DNA of 64,000 nt, from positions 1-64,000 of the forward strand of contig NZ_JAQGNT010000011.1 of NCBI RefSeq assembly GCF_028291725.1. The letters are read 5' to 3'. The notes beneath the pieces are model-generated. The model saw nothing but the letters and a program-made list of their open reading frames with translations. It was not told the DNA's origin and searched no databases. Source of the stretch: Hydrocarboniphaga sp. (GTDB lineage: Bacteria > Pseudomonadota > Gammaproteobacteria > Nevskiales > Nevskiaceae). Position 1 is the first letter of the stretch. Every line of letters starts with the position of its first letter. This document shows positions 18,055-30,877 of this stretch, one piece after another. Both the position numbers and the translations under genes were made by a program.

Positions 18055-18296
18055 GCCTTGAATAGACTGTGAAACGAGTGACTCGAAAGCCTGTGTATAA
18101 GCTTGTGAAAGGCTTGGCATCGAAGTAGTCGACGGCTTATCCACAGGATGCCGGGACGTAGTCGAACAGGCTAAAGAGTGCTCGGTTTCGTGTTTAAGCT
18201 TATGCTTTTGATGAATTTTATTATTGTTATCCAAGGCTCAGACTCTGCCTTACTAATGCTGTATTGACTTAAAAGAACACCGAGAAAGGTGATGAC
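18055..18296. other. Candidate replication origin (oriC) between dnaA and dnaN
   Basis: This 242 bp gap has a perfect DnaA box TTATCCACA at 18137-18145, a one-mismatch box in reverse (TGTGTATAA) at 18092-18100 and a weaker one (TTATCCAAG) at 18227-18235. An AT-rich stretch at about 18192-18230 (TTTTATTATTGTTAT) would serve as the unwinding element. Its GC content is well below the surrounding genes. The arrangement fits an origin, but the number of strong boxes is small and a second origin half could lie in the rpmH-dnaA gap. Confidence 0.6.
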
Positions 18297-19397
18297 ATGA
18301 AGATCCAAGTCGGTCGAAATGAATTGTTGGGGGCGCTCCAGTCGGTGATCGGCGTTGTCGAGCGTCGGCAGACTCTGCCGGTGTTGGGCAACTTTCTGCT
18401 CGATGTGTCCGAAGACGTGCTGACCGTCATCGGCACCGATCTCGAGATGGAACTAATCGGTCGCGCCCGTGTGCAGAACCTCGCGCCAGGCCGTACGACG
18501 GTTCCGGCGCGGAAGCTGTTCGACATCTGCCGCGGTCTGCCAGAGGGCGCCGAGGTGACGCTGGAGGCGGCGGCGGACAAAGTCACGGTTCGTTCGGGCA
18601 AGAGCCGTTTCACGCTGTCCTCGCTGAAGGCCGACGAGTTTCCGGCGATGGGTCAGGCCGCCGGCGGTGTTGCGGTAACGCTGAAGCGCGCCGAGTTGAA
18701 ACTGTTGCTGGATCGCACGCAGTTCGCGATGGCGCAGCAGGACGTCCGCTACTACCTCAACGGTTTGTTGATCGATGTGTCGCCGAAGAGACTGCGCGCG
18801 GTAGCGACCGATGGCCACCGGCTGGCTTTCAGTGAGCTCAGCCGCGATACCGGCGTTACCGAATCGGTGCAGGCGATTCTGCCGCGCAAATCGATCATCG
18901 AACTCAGTCGCCTGCTCGACAATACCGATGAGGAAGTGTCGCTGGTTATCGCGCCGGGACAGGCGATGATCGACATCGATACGGTCAAGCTGACCACCAA
19001 GACGATCGATGGCCGATTCCCGGATTACGAGCGGGTGATCCCGGAGAACGGCGACAAGCGCGTGATCGCCGATCGCGAGATGTTGCGTAGAGCTTTGGCG
19101 CGTACCGCGATCCTGTCCAACGAGAAATTCCGTGGCGTGCGCCTGCTGCTCGAAGCCGGCGTGCTGAAACTGCAGACACATAATCCCGAGCACGAAGAAG
19201 CTGAGGAAGAAATCGAGGTTGCTTACGGCGGCGCGGCGATGGAAATTGGTTTCAACGTGAACTATTTGCTGGATGCGCTCGGCGTAATGACGGCTCAGGA
19301 AATCAGCCTGGAATTGAAGAATGCGGAGTCCAGCGGCCTTCTGCATGAGGCAGGAGATACCTCGAGCAAGTACGTGATCATGCCGATGCGGCTCTGA
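18297..19397 (+). CDS. dnaN: DNA polymerase III beta subunit (sliding clamp)
   Basis: 366 residues, three clamp domains of about 120 residues each. It starts MKIQVGRNELLGALQSVIGV with the typical VVERRQTLPVLGNFLL. RAVATDGHRLAF is the conserved second-domain motif, and the C-terminus VIMPMRL is the invariant clamp end that forms part of the peptide-binding pocket. The clamp encircles DNA and tethers polymerase III and many repair proteins. AAAGGTGA lies just before the ATG. It follows the candidate oriC and is 10 bp ahead of recF. Confidence 0.99.
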   Translation: MKIQVGRNELLGALQSVIGVVERRQTLPVLGNFLLDVSEDVLTVIGTDLEMELIGRARVQNLAPGRTTVPARKLFDICRGLPEGAEVTLEAAADKVTVRSGKSRFTLSSLKADEFPAMGQAAGGVAVTLKRAELKLLLDRTQFAMAQQDVRYYLNGLLIDVSPKRLRAVATDGHRLAFSELSRDTGVTESVQAILPRKSIIELSRLLDNTDEEVSLVIAPGQAMIDIDTVKLTTKTIDGRFPDYERVIPENGDKRVIADREMLRRALARTAILSNEKFRGVRLLLEAGVLKLQTHNPEHEEAEEEIEVAYGGAAMEIGFNVNYLLDALGVMTAQEISLELKNAESSGLLHEAGDTSSKYVIMPMRL

Positions 19398-19407
19398 TCG
19401 GCCGTCG

Positions 19408-22891
<3,484 letters not shown>

Positions 22892-22893
22892 TT

Positions 22894-22926
22894 AAGTCTC
22901 GCTATTTATAAATAAAGGCAAGACTT
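22894..22926. terminator. AT-rich hairpin between convergent gyrB and the DUF1318 gene
   Basis: AAGTCT (22894-22899) pairs with AGACTT (22921-22926) around an AT-rich loop. It lies 2 bp after gyrB and 14 bp from the end of the convergent gene. It is the only structure in the gap and could end either transcript, but there is no long T run. Confidence 0.35.
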
Positions 22927-22940
22927 GATAACGGGTGGCG

Positions 22941-23567
22941 CTACTTCTTGATCCAGGCGCCGCCCGCGTCCTGGTAGTACCAGCCCAGCTTCGCGCGCGC
23001 GATCCAACGGGTCGCGAACACGTTGCGGATCTGTGCTTCCCATTGCGCTTGTCCGTTAGCCAACGCGATCTCGCGGTACAGGGCGGCACGATCGGCGTTC
23101 TCGTTGGCCACCAGCGCGCGGATGCCGTTGCGCTCGGACAGCGCAACACCGGCCGCGTCGCGCATGGCGACGTAGCCATCCGCGGTCAGGCCAACCGCGC
23201 CACTGTCGAGCAAAGGTTCCAACAACGGAAAACGTGCTTCCATCGAGCCGCTCAAGCGCTTGACCTCGGGAGAAGTCACCTCGATGTTCGGCTCGGCGGC
23301 CGCAGCGGCGGGCAGCAGAAAGGCGCCCAGCGCGGCCCAGCAAGAGATCGATGCCGGAATGCCGATCGAGCCGCTGTGTTCGGGTGCGGTCGCCGGAGTC
23401 GCCGGCACCGCTCCACGCCAAACGTCGTCGATGATCTTGTCCGCGGCTTTCTCGGCGGCAGCGGCCGGAAAATAGACATTGATCGTCACGCAAGCCGCGA
23501 GCATCGCCATCAACGCGGCGGCGCTGACCACGGACAGAGTCACAGCGGCTTTCTGATTGCGTCTCAT
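22941..23567 (-). CDS. DUF1318 lipoprotein with YdbL-like C-terminal domain
   Basis: 208 residues. A lipoprotein signal ends in LMAMLAAC, followed by VTINVYFPAAAAEKAADKII, the start typical of DUF1318 lipoproteins. Around residues 70-92 is a second hydrophobic stretch ending AAAAAEP that looks like an internal signal sequence. After it comes a YdbL-like region (GLTADGYVAMRD, RNGIRALVANENADR, ARAKLGWYYQDAGGAWIKK); E. coli YdbL has the same ending pattern GQWLKK. In E. coli ydbL belongs to the ydbH-ynbE-ydbL unit. Here it follows the YdbH-like gene on the same strand, 64 bp away. It appears to combine a lipoprotein part and a YdbL part in one chain. Confidence 0.8.
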   Translation of the reverse strand: MRRNQKAAVTLSVVSAAALMAMLAACVTINVYFPAAAAEKAADKIIDDVWRGAVPATPATAPEHSGSIGIPASISCWAALGAFLLPAAAAAEPNIEVTSPEVKRLSGSMEARFPLLEPLLDSGAVGLTADGYVAMRDAAGVALSERNGIRALVANENADRAALYREIALANGQAQWEAQIRNVFATRWIARAKLGWYYQDAGGAWIKK

Positions 23568-23631
23568 GGCAGATCTCGGTCGATGGCGTCAGCTCAGAGT
23601 ATAGGCGGCGGCCCTACCGGGTCTGAACGCG

Positions 23632-25530
23632 CTAGCGAACCTCCACGCCTTCGGTTCCCCTGATCGCGAGCAGCTGGGCGAGGAAGCGATCCCAGTCGAC
23701 CCGGCGCTCATAGCCGATCACGTCGATGCGCGGCAGCAGCCGTCCTTTGACCAGGACATAGCCTCCGTTCTTGGCAGGCTCGACGCCGTCCATTGCGCAG
23801 ATGCCGTTTTCAAGACGGCAACTCCAGCCGACGCGTTCGTAGGCAAAGTCCTCGAAAAAGCGCAGCACGCCGCGTTGCAGAATCCCGCTGGGACCACCGC
23901 CCAGCGACGACAGATTGTCGATCGCGCGCTGCGATATCCGGTGTCGTGAGCGATCATCCTTCGGCGTATAAATGCGCGCGTCGAACGCAACCGGCCGCCA
24001 GCTCAGCAGCCGCAGCTCATCGACATCGCCCGACAAGCGACCCTCGATCCGTCCGAACGAGAATGCCTGCGTAATCGCCTTCAAATCGAGATTGCGCAAG
24101 CGCAGATTGGCCAGCACTCGCGGCAGCCGCCCGAACACTTCCGGCATGCGCAGATCCTCGATGCTGATCTCGCCGTCGAAGGCTTTCACCAACAGCCTGC
24201 CGTCGAAAGCGAGTTCATTGTCGTGAATGGCGACGCCGGGTATGCGGCCGGAAATCTCGCCGCCGAATTCCGGCCAGCCCAGCGCCTTGCACAGCGCGGC
24301 CAGATTGATCGGCTCGATCGTCGCGGCAAAGCGCGCGAGCAGTTTCGCCGAGCCGATGTCATGCAGCTCCAGCGCATCCACGACAACGGCGCCGCCAAGG
24401 ATCGGTAGCCGTGGCGCTTGCAGCAGCGAAAAATCCCGGCCTTGCGCGACGGCCTTGATCGAGGCCGCGCCGATCGGAAGATCGCCGTACTGCATGCCGC
24501 GCCAGCTCAAGCCCGACGGCTCCGCGGGAGCTGAAGACAGCCAGTGCAGCTCACCGGCAAGCCCGTCGACCTGCACCGCCGGCGTGCCGGCTTTCAAACC
24601 GATATCGTCGAGCTTGATGGCCGCTGATGTGGGCCTGTTCGCGAGCAAGCCTAGCCTCGCATCTGCGAACCCGGCTCCTTCAAGATCCTGCCAGCGTCCG
24701 CCGGCCAGGAAGGGCGCTGCGTATTGCGGCAACAGCGCGTCGAGACGAGCGCGCTCGATGCGCAGGTCGCCGGTGAAGCTCGGCGCTGTAGATAGACCAG
24801 CGACGGAGCCGAGCAACAGAAAACGATCGAAGACGCCGCGCTGCCGAGCATCGAAGCTCAATGAGCGAATCGCATCAGGCCACAGCGCGCCATCGGCGAC
24901 GTCGAACTGCAAGCGAGCCGTGGCGTTCAGCGGTGCGCCGGCCAGATCAACGAACACCGGCTCGACGTAGGCCTGGCCGGCGGACGAAGAAAGTTCGAAT
25001 TCCAAGTCGGCGTTCCCGCGTCGAAGCGCGAACGTCCCCTGTGCCAGCAGATTGAGCTTCTCGGCCGCATAACGGCCTGAGTTCTCACTGAACGATGCCG
25101 AGGAAAGCCGCGCAATGTAGGAGCTGACCCAGGTTCCGGCGCGGCTACGCTCGAGCTTCACCTGCAAGGTGGCGGAGCCGGTCAGCTGCGGTTTCAGCAC
25201 GGACTTCAGGCGAAGCAGCAGTTTGCCGGTCGCAGCGAGGTCGATGTGCTCGGCATCGATCCGAGCCGCGATCCACCACGACGCATCGCGCGCCACGTGC
25301 AGGTCGAAGTTGCCGGTGACCGGGCCGCTGAGTCTGCTCGTTGCAGCGGCCCGCCCTTCGCTGCAGCTCGCGACCTTGGCATCGCTGCCGAGATCACAGG
25401 ACACCTGCACATCGCTCAGCGGTGCCGGTAGCGCGGCACCCTCGATGTGCCCTACCCGAAGTTCGATGCTGGCCACCGCGCCAGCGGCGCTGCAGTACAG
25501 CAGCGCGCAGCAGGCGGTCGCCCATTTCAC
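23632..25530 (-). CDS. YdbH-like envelope protein (AsmA-like family)
   Basis: 632 residues. The start is GTG at 25530, whose last two bases overlap the TGA of the upstream esterase gene (GTGA). A signal peptide is at the N-terminus (MKWATACCALLYCSAAGAVA). The rest is beta-rich with repeating short hydrophobic strands, as in the AsmA-like bridge proteins. The end (GGPSGILQRGVLRFFEDFAY and LENGICAMDGVEPAKNGGYV) matches the C-terminal domain of YdbH-type proteins. E. coli YdbH, with TamB and YhdP, moves phospholipids between the membranes. This protein is shorter than E. coli YdbH (about 880 residues). The adjacent YdbL-like lipoprotein gene supports the assignment. Confidence 0.75.
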   Translation of the reverse strand: MKWATACCALLYCSAAGAVASIELRVGHIEGAALPAPLSDVQVSCDLGSDAKVASCSEGRAAATSRLSGPVTGNFDLHVARDASWWIAARIDAEHIDLAATGKLLLRLKSVLKPQLTGSATLQVKLERSRAGTWVSSYIARLSSASFSENSGRYAAEKLNLLAQGTFALRRGNADLEFELSSSAGQAYVEPVFVDLAGAPLNATARLQFDVADGALWPDAIRSLSFDARQRGVFDRFLLLGSVAGLSTAPSFTGDLRIERARLDALLPQYAAPFLAGGRWQDLEGAGFADARLGLLANRPTSAAIKLDDIGLKAGTPAVQVDGLAGELHWLSSAPAEPSGLSWRGMQYGDLPIGAASIKAVAQGRDFSLLQAPRLPILGGAVVVDALELHDIGSAKLLARFAATIEPINLAALCKALGWPEFGGEISGRIPGVAIHDNELAFDGRLLVKAFDGEISIEDLRMPEVFGRLPRVLANLRLRNLDLKAITQAFSFGRIEGRLSGDVDELRLLSWRPVAFDARIYTPKDDRSRHRISQRAIDNLSSLGGGPSGILQRGVLRFFEDFAYERVGWSCRLENGICAMDGVEPAKNGGYVLVKGRLLPRIDVIGYERRVDWDRFLAQLLAIRGTEGVEVR

Positions 25531-26201
25531 ACCAGGCGCTCGCGCAGAAACACGCCGATCGCCTCGATCTCGTCTTCGCAGACTTCATGCTGCATCGGAT
25601 ACTCGTTCCAGCCGACGCCGTAGCCGCTGGCGAGCAGACGATCGCGGCTCCAGCTGCCGAGTTCCAATGGCAGTACCGGATCGTATAGCCCGTGCTGCAT
25701 CAGGATCGCGATACTGCGATTGGCGGCGCTGCCCTCAACGTCGAGCGTCGATTCCATTGGCAGATAGGTCGATAGCGCCAGCAGCCCGGCCAGCGGCTTG
25801 GGATAGCGCAGCGCCGTATGCAGTGCGACGGCGCCGCCTTGCGAGAAGCCCGCGAGCAGGATGCGCTCGCTGGGGACACCGGCGGCGATCTGCCCGGCGA
25901 TCAGCGCGTCAATGCGGGTCTGTGCACGGCGGATGCCCTCGACGTCCTGCGCGCCCTGGCGATCCAGCGACACGATGTCGAACCACGAGCGCATTGGCAT
26001 CCCGCCGTTCAAGCTCACCGGCATCACCGCCGCGTGCGGGAAGATGAAGCGCCAGGCGCGGCCGTTCCCCGGCATTAGCGCCGGGACCAGCGGCACGAAA
26101 TCGTGGCCGTCGGCGCCCAGGCCATGCAGCCAGATGATCGCCGCTGTCGCCGCGGTGGTGGGCTCCAGTACGACACGGTCTACGGTTTCGATTTTCTTCA
26201 T
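25527..26201 (-). CDS. Carboxylesterase/phospholipase-type alpha/beta hydrolase
   Basis: 224 residues, cytoplasmic. IIWLHGLGADGHDFVPLVP is the oxyanion segment of the carboxylesterase (EstB, acyl-protein thioesterase-like) family. Catalytic Ser is in GFSQGG, Asp in HGLYDPVLP and His in PMQHEVC. The family cleaves short-chain esters and in some cases thioesters. It heads a leftward unit with the YdbH-like and DUF1318 genes, which may be coincidental. It is divergent from lptM. Confidence 0.93.
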   Translation of the reverse strand: MKKIETVDRVVLEPTTAATAAIIWLHGLGADGHDFVPLVPALMPGNGRAWRFIFPHAAVMPVSLNGGMPMRSWFDIVSLDRQGAQDVEGIRRAQTRIDALIAGQIAAGVPSERILLAGFSQGGAVALHTALRYPKPLAGLLALSTYLPMESTLDVEGSAANRSIAILMQHGLYDPVLPLELGSWSRDRLLASGYGVGWNEYPMQHEVCEDEIEAIGVFLRERLV

Positions 26202-26319
26202 GTGTTGTGGTTTTCCAGGTCCTTATCCGATGACAGCTCGATTGTCGAAGCCGCGCCAGGGGCAGGCAAGCCGGCGCGGCGTTAAACTGCTGCGACGTTC
26301 CTGGCCGGCATCGCCCGAT

Positions 26320-26568
26320 ATGTCGCAATCACCTGTGCTGCTGATCGCTGCTTCCCTGTTGTTGCTGCTGACCGCCTGCGGCCAGTCCGGCGATCTGGTG
26401 TTGCCGGATCGCAAGCCGACGCCGAAAGCGACCAAGGCGACCAAACCGGTACCGCCGGTGCCGGCGGTGCAGCCACCGAGTCCGACAGCGGCGCCCGGCG
26501 GCGATGCGGTACCGGGCCCGACCGAAGACCCGTCGCAGAAAAAAGACGGCAGCGTGACGCAGCCTTAG
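26320..26568 (+). CDS. lptM: Small lipoprotein of the LptM (YifL) family
   Basis: 82 residues from ATG 26320. The signal peptide and lipobox are LLIAASLLLLLTAC, followed directly by GQSGDLVLPDRK; the GxxGxLxLP pattern just after the lipid-bearing Cys is the LptM hallmark. The remainder is a Pro/Lys/Thr-rich disordered tail. LptM helps the outer-membrane LPS translocon LptDE assemble with correct disulfides. It precedes lysA by 51 bp, a common arrangement. It is short and easily missed. Confidence 0.88.
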   Translation: MSQSPVLLIAASLLLLLTACGQSGDLVLPDRKPTPKATKATKPVPPVPAVQPPSPTAAPGGDAVPGPTEDPSQKKDGSVTQP

Positions 26569-26619
26569 CCGTCCCGGTACGTTCTAAAAAACCACTTTCA
26601 ACGGACCAGCAGAACAAAC

Positions 26620-27891
26620 GTGGATCACTTTCAGTATCGCGAAGGCGAGTTGTACGCCGAAGACTTGCCGTTGTCGCGTATCGCGGCCGAACATGGCACG
26701 CCAACCTATGTCTATTCGCGCGCCACGCTCGAGCGCCATTACCGCGCGTTCGACAGCGCGCTCGCCTCGGTGCCGCATCAGGTCTGCTACGCGGTGAAGG
26801 CCAATTCCAATATCGCGGTATTGCAAGTGCTGGCCCGGCTCGGCAGTGGCTTCGACATCGTCTCCGGCGGCGAACTGCTGCGCGTGCTGCGCGCCGGCGG
26901 TGATCCGGCAAAAGTCGTGTTCAGCGGCGTCGGCAAGACCGAAGCGGAACTGCTGCTGGCGCTGGAACACGGCGTCGGCTGCTTCAATGTCGAGTCCGAA
27001 GCCGAGTTGCTGTTGCTCGATGAACTCGCGCAGCGCAGCGGACGCATCGCATCGATTGCACTGCGCGTGAATCCCGATGTCGACGCCAAGACGCATCCGT
27101 ATATTTCCACCGGGCTCAAGCAGAACAAGTTCGGTGTCGATCTGATCACCGCCGAGCGCCTGTACCGCGACGCAGCGACGCGCAAGGGTCTGCGCGTGAT
27201 CGGCATCGCCAGTCACATCGGCTCGCAGCTGCTCGATGTATCGCCGTATCTGGACGCGCTCGATCGCGTGCTGACGCTGGTCGACAGGCTCGCGGCCCAG
27301 GGCATCAAGCTCGATCATCTCGATGTCGGTGGTGGACTCGGCGTGCGTTATCGCGACGAGAAAGTCACCGAGCCCGCAGCCTGGGCGGCGGCGTTTCTGC
27401 CCAAGCTCGCCGGCCGTTCGCTGAAGATCTACACCGAACCCGGCCGCGCGATCGCCGGCAACGCCGGCGTGCTGCTGACGCGCGTGCTGCTGTTGAAGTC
27501 GGCCGAAGAAAAACGCTTCGCCATCGTCGACGCGGCGATGAACGATCTGCTGCGCCCCGCGCTGTACCAGGCCTGGATGGACATCGTTGCCGTCAGCCAA
27601 CAAGACCGGGCGCCGGCAATCTACGACATCGTCGGCCCGATCTGCGAAACCGGCGACTGGATCGGCCGCGACCGCGAACTCGCCATCGCCGCTGGCGATC
27701 TGCTCGCGGTGCGCACCGCGGGCGCCTACGGCTTCGTGATGAGTTCCAACTACAACACGCGTGGACGCGCGGCCGAAATCATGGTCGACGGTGCGCACGC
27801 CGTCGTCGTGCGCAAGCGCGAGACTTTCGAGGATCTGATCCGCGGCGAGCGTCTGCTCGAGCCCGACTCAGAGCGGCGGCAGGACGCGTAA
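26620..27891 (+). CDS. lysA: Diaminopimelate decarboxylase
   Basis: 423 residues with a GTG start. It makes L-lysine from meso-diaminopimelate using PLP. The PLP lysine is K60 in CYAVKANSN. HIGSQLLD, DVGGGLGVRY, EPGRAIAGNAG, GPICETGDWIG and the tyrosine of GAYGFVMSSNYNTR form the active site at the dimer interface. It follows lptM. dapF, its usual next gene, is replaced here by polA, whose ATG overlaps the last base of the lysA stop (TAATG). Confidence 0.97.
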   Translation: MDHFQYREGELYAEDLPLSRIAAEHGTPTYVYSRATLERHYRAFDSALASVPHQVCYAVKANSNIAVLQVLARLGSGFDIVSGGELLRVLRAGGDPAKVVFSGVGKTEAELLLALEHGVGCFNVESEAELLLLDELAQRSGRIASIALRVNPDVDAKTHPYISTGLKQNKFGVDLITAERLYRDAATRKGLRVIGIASHIGSQLLDVSPYLDALDRVLTLVDRLAAQGIKLDHLDVGGGLGVRYRDEKVTEPAAWAAAFLPKLAGRSLKIYTEPGRAIAGNAGVLLTRVLLLKSAEEKRFAIVDAAMNDLLRPALYQAWMDIVAVSQQDRAPAIYDIVGPICETGDWIGRDRELAIAAGDLLAVRTAGAYGFVMSSNYNTRGRAAEIMVDGAHAVVVRKRETFEDLIRGERLLEPDSERRQDA

Positions 27892-30731
27892 TGACGAACG
27901 AAGCGGCAGCGAAAACCGAGCCGGTGCATCCGCTGGTTCTGATCGACGGATCGAGCTGGCTGTTCCGTGCTTTCCATGCGCTGCCGCCGCTGAGCAATTC
28001 ACGCGGCGAGCCGACCGGCGCCGTCTACGGCATGGGCAATATGCTCAAGCGTTTGCAGCGCGAATACGCGCCGCAACGCATTTGCGTGGTGTTCGATCCG
28101 AAAGGCCCGACATTCCGCAACGAACTCTACGAGCAGTACAAGGCGAACCGTACCGAGACGCCGCCGGAACTGTCGGCGCAGTATGCCGACGTTCTGGCGC
28201 TGATCGCGGGTCTGGGCCTGCCGATGATCACCGTCGACGGCGTCGAGGCCGACGACGTCATCGGCACGCTCGCTGTGGCCGGGCGCGCACAAGGACTCGA
28301 TGTGTTGCTGGTGACCAGCGACAAGGACATGGCCCAGCTGGTCGACGAGCGCACGCACATGCTCGACACGATGAAGAACCTGCGCATCGATCGCGAAGGC
28401 GTGATCGCGAAATTCGGCGTGCCGCCGGAACGCATCATCGATTACCTGGCCCTGGTCGGCGACACCTCCGACAACATCCCCGGCGTCGATGGCTGCGGCC
28501 CCAAGACCGCCGCGAAATGGATCGCCGAATACGGCTCGGTCGAGGAGATCATCCGTCGCGCCGACGAAGTCAAAGGCAAGATCGGCGAGAAGCTGCGTGC
28601 CTCGCTGCCCGTACTGCCGCTGGCTTACCAGCTCGCAACGATCCGCTGCGACGTGCCACTGCCGCTGACGATCGATGCCCTGGTGCCTGGCCCGCGCGAC
28701 GATGCCGCGCTGATCGCGCTGTACCGCAAACTCGAATTCCACCGCTGGCGCGAAGAACTGGAAGTTGGCGCGCCGGCAACGCCCGAGCAGACCGACAGCG
28801 CCGCAGCGGAAACCTCGGCGCCGGTTGCTGTCGCCGCGAGCACCGGGATCGCCGACCTCGTCGAGCCGTCAGCGCCGACGCAGGTCGAAACGGTGATGGA
28901 CGCCGAAGCGCTGGACCGGCTGGTTGCCGCGCTCGAGTCGGCGGATCTGATCTGCTTCGACACCGAAACCGACGACCTCGACGCCAACCAGGCCGGCCTC
29001 GTCGGCCTGGCTTTCGCCACGGAATGCGGCACCGGCTGGTACGTGCCGCTTGCACACAACTATCTCGGCGCGCCAGACCAGTTGCCGATGGCCGAGGTGA
29101 TCGCGCGCGTCAAACCTTTTCTCGAAGATCCGGCCCGGCCGAAAGTCGCGCAGCACGGCAAGTACGACATCAACGTGCTGGTGCGTCACGGTATCGACGT
29201 CGCCGGCCTGGCCTACGACACGATGCTCGAAAGCTACGTGCTCGACGCCGCCGGCAACCGCCACGACATGGACACGCTGGCCGAGAAATACCTGAACCAC
29301 CGCACGATCCATTTCGAGGACGTCGCCGGCAAGGGCAAGAACCAGATCACCTTCAACCAGGTGTCGATCGACAAGGCCGCGCCGTATTCGGCCGAAGATG
29401 CCGACATCACGCTGCGCCTGCATCGGACACTGTTTCCGCGCGTGCAGGAAGTCGGATCGCTGCTGACTGTGTTCGAACACATCGAAATGCCGCTGGTGCC
29501 GGTACTGGCGCGTATCGAGCGCCGCGGCGTGTTCGTCGACGTGCCGCTGCTGAAACGCATCAGTGTCGAACTCGCCGGCCGCATGGACGAGCTGCAGAAG
29601 CAGGCGCATGCGCTGGCCGAAGGCGAATTCAATCTCGGATCGCCGAAGCAGTTGCAGGTTTTGCTGTACGACAAATTCAAGCTGCCGGTGCTGGCGAAGA
29701 CGCCCAAGGGCGATCCATCGACCGCGGAAGACACGCTGGAAGAACTCGCGTTGCAGCACCCGCTGCCGCGGCTGATTCTCGACTGGCGCGCGATGCAGAA
29801 GCTGCGCTCGACTTACGCCGATCAGCTGCCGGCGGCGGTGAACCCGCTCACTCACCGCATCCATACCAGCTACCACCAGGCGGTCGCGGCGACCGGCCGT
29901 CTGTCTTCGTCGGATCCGAACCTGCAGAACATCCCGGTGCGCACAGCCGAGGGCCGGCGCATCCGGCAGGCTTTCGTCGCCGAGCCCGGCAATGCACTGC
30001 TGTCGGTCGACTACTCGCAGATCGAGCTGCGGCTGATGGCGCATTTCTCAGAGGACGAGCGGCTGCAGCAGGCGTTTCGCAGCGGCCTCGACGTGCATCA
30101 GGCCACCGCTGCCGAGGTCTTCGGCTTGGCGCTGGAGGAAGTCGGGCCCGACCAGCGCCGCGCCGCCAAGGCGATCAACTTCGGCCTGATCTACGGCATG
30201 TCGGCTTTCGGTCTGGCCCGACAGCTGGCGATCGGCCGCAGCGAGGCGGCGGAATACATCGAACGCTTTTTCGGCCGCTATCCCGGCGTCAAACGCTTCA
30301 TGGACGGCACCCGCGAAGCCGCGCGCTCGCGCGGCTATGTCGAAACCCTGTTCGGCCGCCGGCTATACCTTCCCAACATTAATGCCCGCAACCTGGGCCT
30401 GCGTCAGTACGCGGAGCGCACCGCGATCAATGCGCCGCTGCAGGGCACGGCGGCCGATCTGATCAAGACCACGATGATCGATTTGCAGCACTGGCTGGAC
30501 GCCCATGCGCCGTCGGTGCAGATGATCATGCAGGTCCACGACGAACTGGTGTTCGAAGGCCCGGACGCCGCGATCCGCGAATTCGCGCCGCAGATTGCCG
30601 ACCGCATGTGCCGTGCGGCCGAGATCGCTGTGCCGCTGGTGGCCGATTACGGCATAGCCGGGAACTGGGACCAGGCCCATCAGGCCAGCGGTCACGCCAG
30701 CTCCGAAAGCCCGGCGCTGAACGCCGCTTAG
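27891..30731 (+). CDS. polA: DNA polymerase I
   Basis: 946 residues, all three domains. The 5' nuclease is at about 1-310 (LIDGSSWLFRAFHALPPL, EADDVIGTLA, DYLALVGDTSDNIPGV). The 3'-5' exonuclease starts at ICFDTETDDLDANQ with its acidic metal ligands intact, so proofreading should be active. The polymerase domain has motif A LLSVDYSQIELRLMAHF, motif B RRAAKAINFGLIYGMSAFG and motif C IMQVHDELVFE. A ~40 residue Ala/Thr/Glu linker joins the first two domains. The start overlaps lysA by one base. Confidence 0.98.
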   Translation: MTNEAAAKTEPVHPLVLIDGSSWLFRAFHALPPLSNSRGEPTGAVYGMGNMLKRLQREYAPQRICVVFDPKGPTFRNELYEQYKANRTETPPELSAQYADVLALIAGLGLPMITVDGVEADDVIGTLAVAGRAQGLDVLLVTSDKDMAQLVDERTHMLDTMKNLRIDREGVIAKFGVPPERIIDYLALVGDTSDNIPGVDGCGPKTAAKWIAEYGSVEEIIRRADEVKGKIGEKLRASLPVLPLAYQLATIRCDVPLPLTIDALVPGPRDDAALIALYRKLEFHRWREELEVGAPATPEQTDSAAAETSAPVAVAASTGIADLVEPSAPTQVETVMDAEALDRLVAALESADLICFDTETDDLDANQAGLVGLAFATECGTGWYVPLAHNYLGAPDQLPMAEVIARVKPFLEDPARPKVAQHGKYDINVLVRHGIDVAGLAYDTMLESYVLDAAGNRHDMDTLAEKYLNHRTIHFEDVAGKGKNQITFNQVSIDKAAPYSAEDADITLRLHRTLFPRVQEVGSLLTVFEHIEMPLVPVLARIERRGVFVDVPLLKRISVELAGRMDELQKQAHALAEGEFNLGSPKQLQVLLYDKFKLPVLAKTPKGDPSTAEDTLEELALQHPLPRLILDWRAMQKLRSTYADQLPAAVNPLTHRIHTSYHQAVAATGRLSSSDPNLQNIPVRTAEGRRIRQAFVAEPGNALLSVDYSQIELRLMAHFSEDERLQQAFRSGLDVHQATAAEVFGLALEEVGPDQRRAAKAINFGLIYGMSAFGLARQLAIGRSEAAEYIERFFGRYPGVKRFMDGTREAARSRGYVETLFGRRLYLPNINARNLGLRQYAERTAINAPLQGTAADLIKTTMIDLQHWLDAHAPSVQMIMQVHDELVFEGPDAAIREFAPQIADRMCRAAEIAVPLVADYGIAGNWDQAHQASGHASSESPALNAA

Positions 30732-30877
30732 ACGCTGCGCCGTTCGTCGGCCCCGGGCTGCCGCCGGTACCCGATAAACAAAATTTAACTTAAATAAAAA
30801 ATAGTTCAATATCAAAGATATACACGTGCTCCATTAGCTTATGGAGGCCGCTGTACACGCAAATACAAAATACGTCG

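Noticed and set aside
18227-18235. TTATCCAAG as a third strong DnaA box
   Set aside because: It differs from TTATCCACA at the last two positions; it is listed only as a weak candidate.
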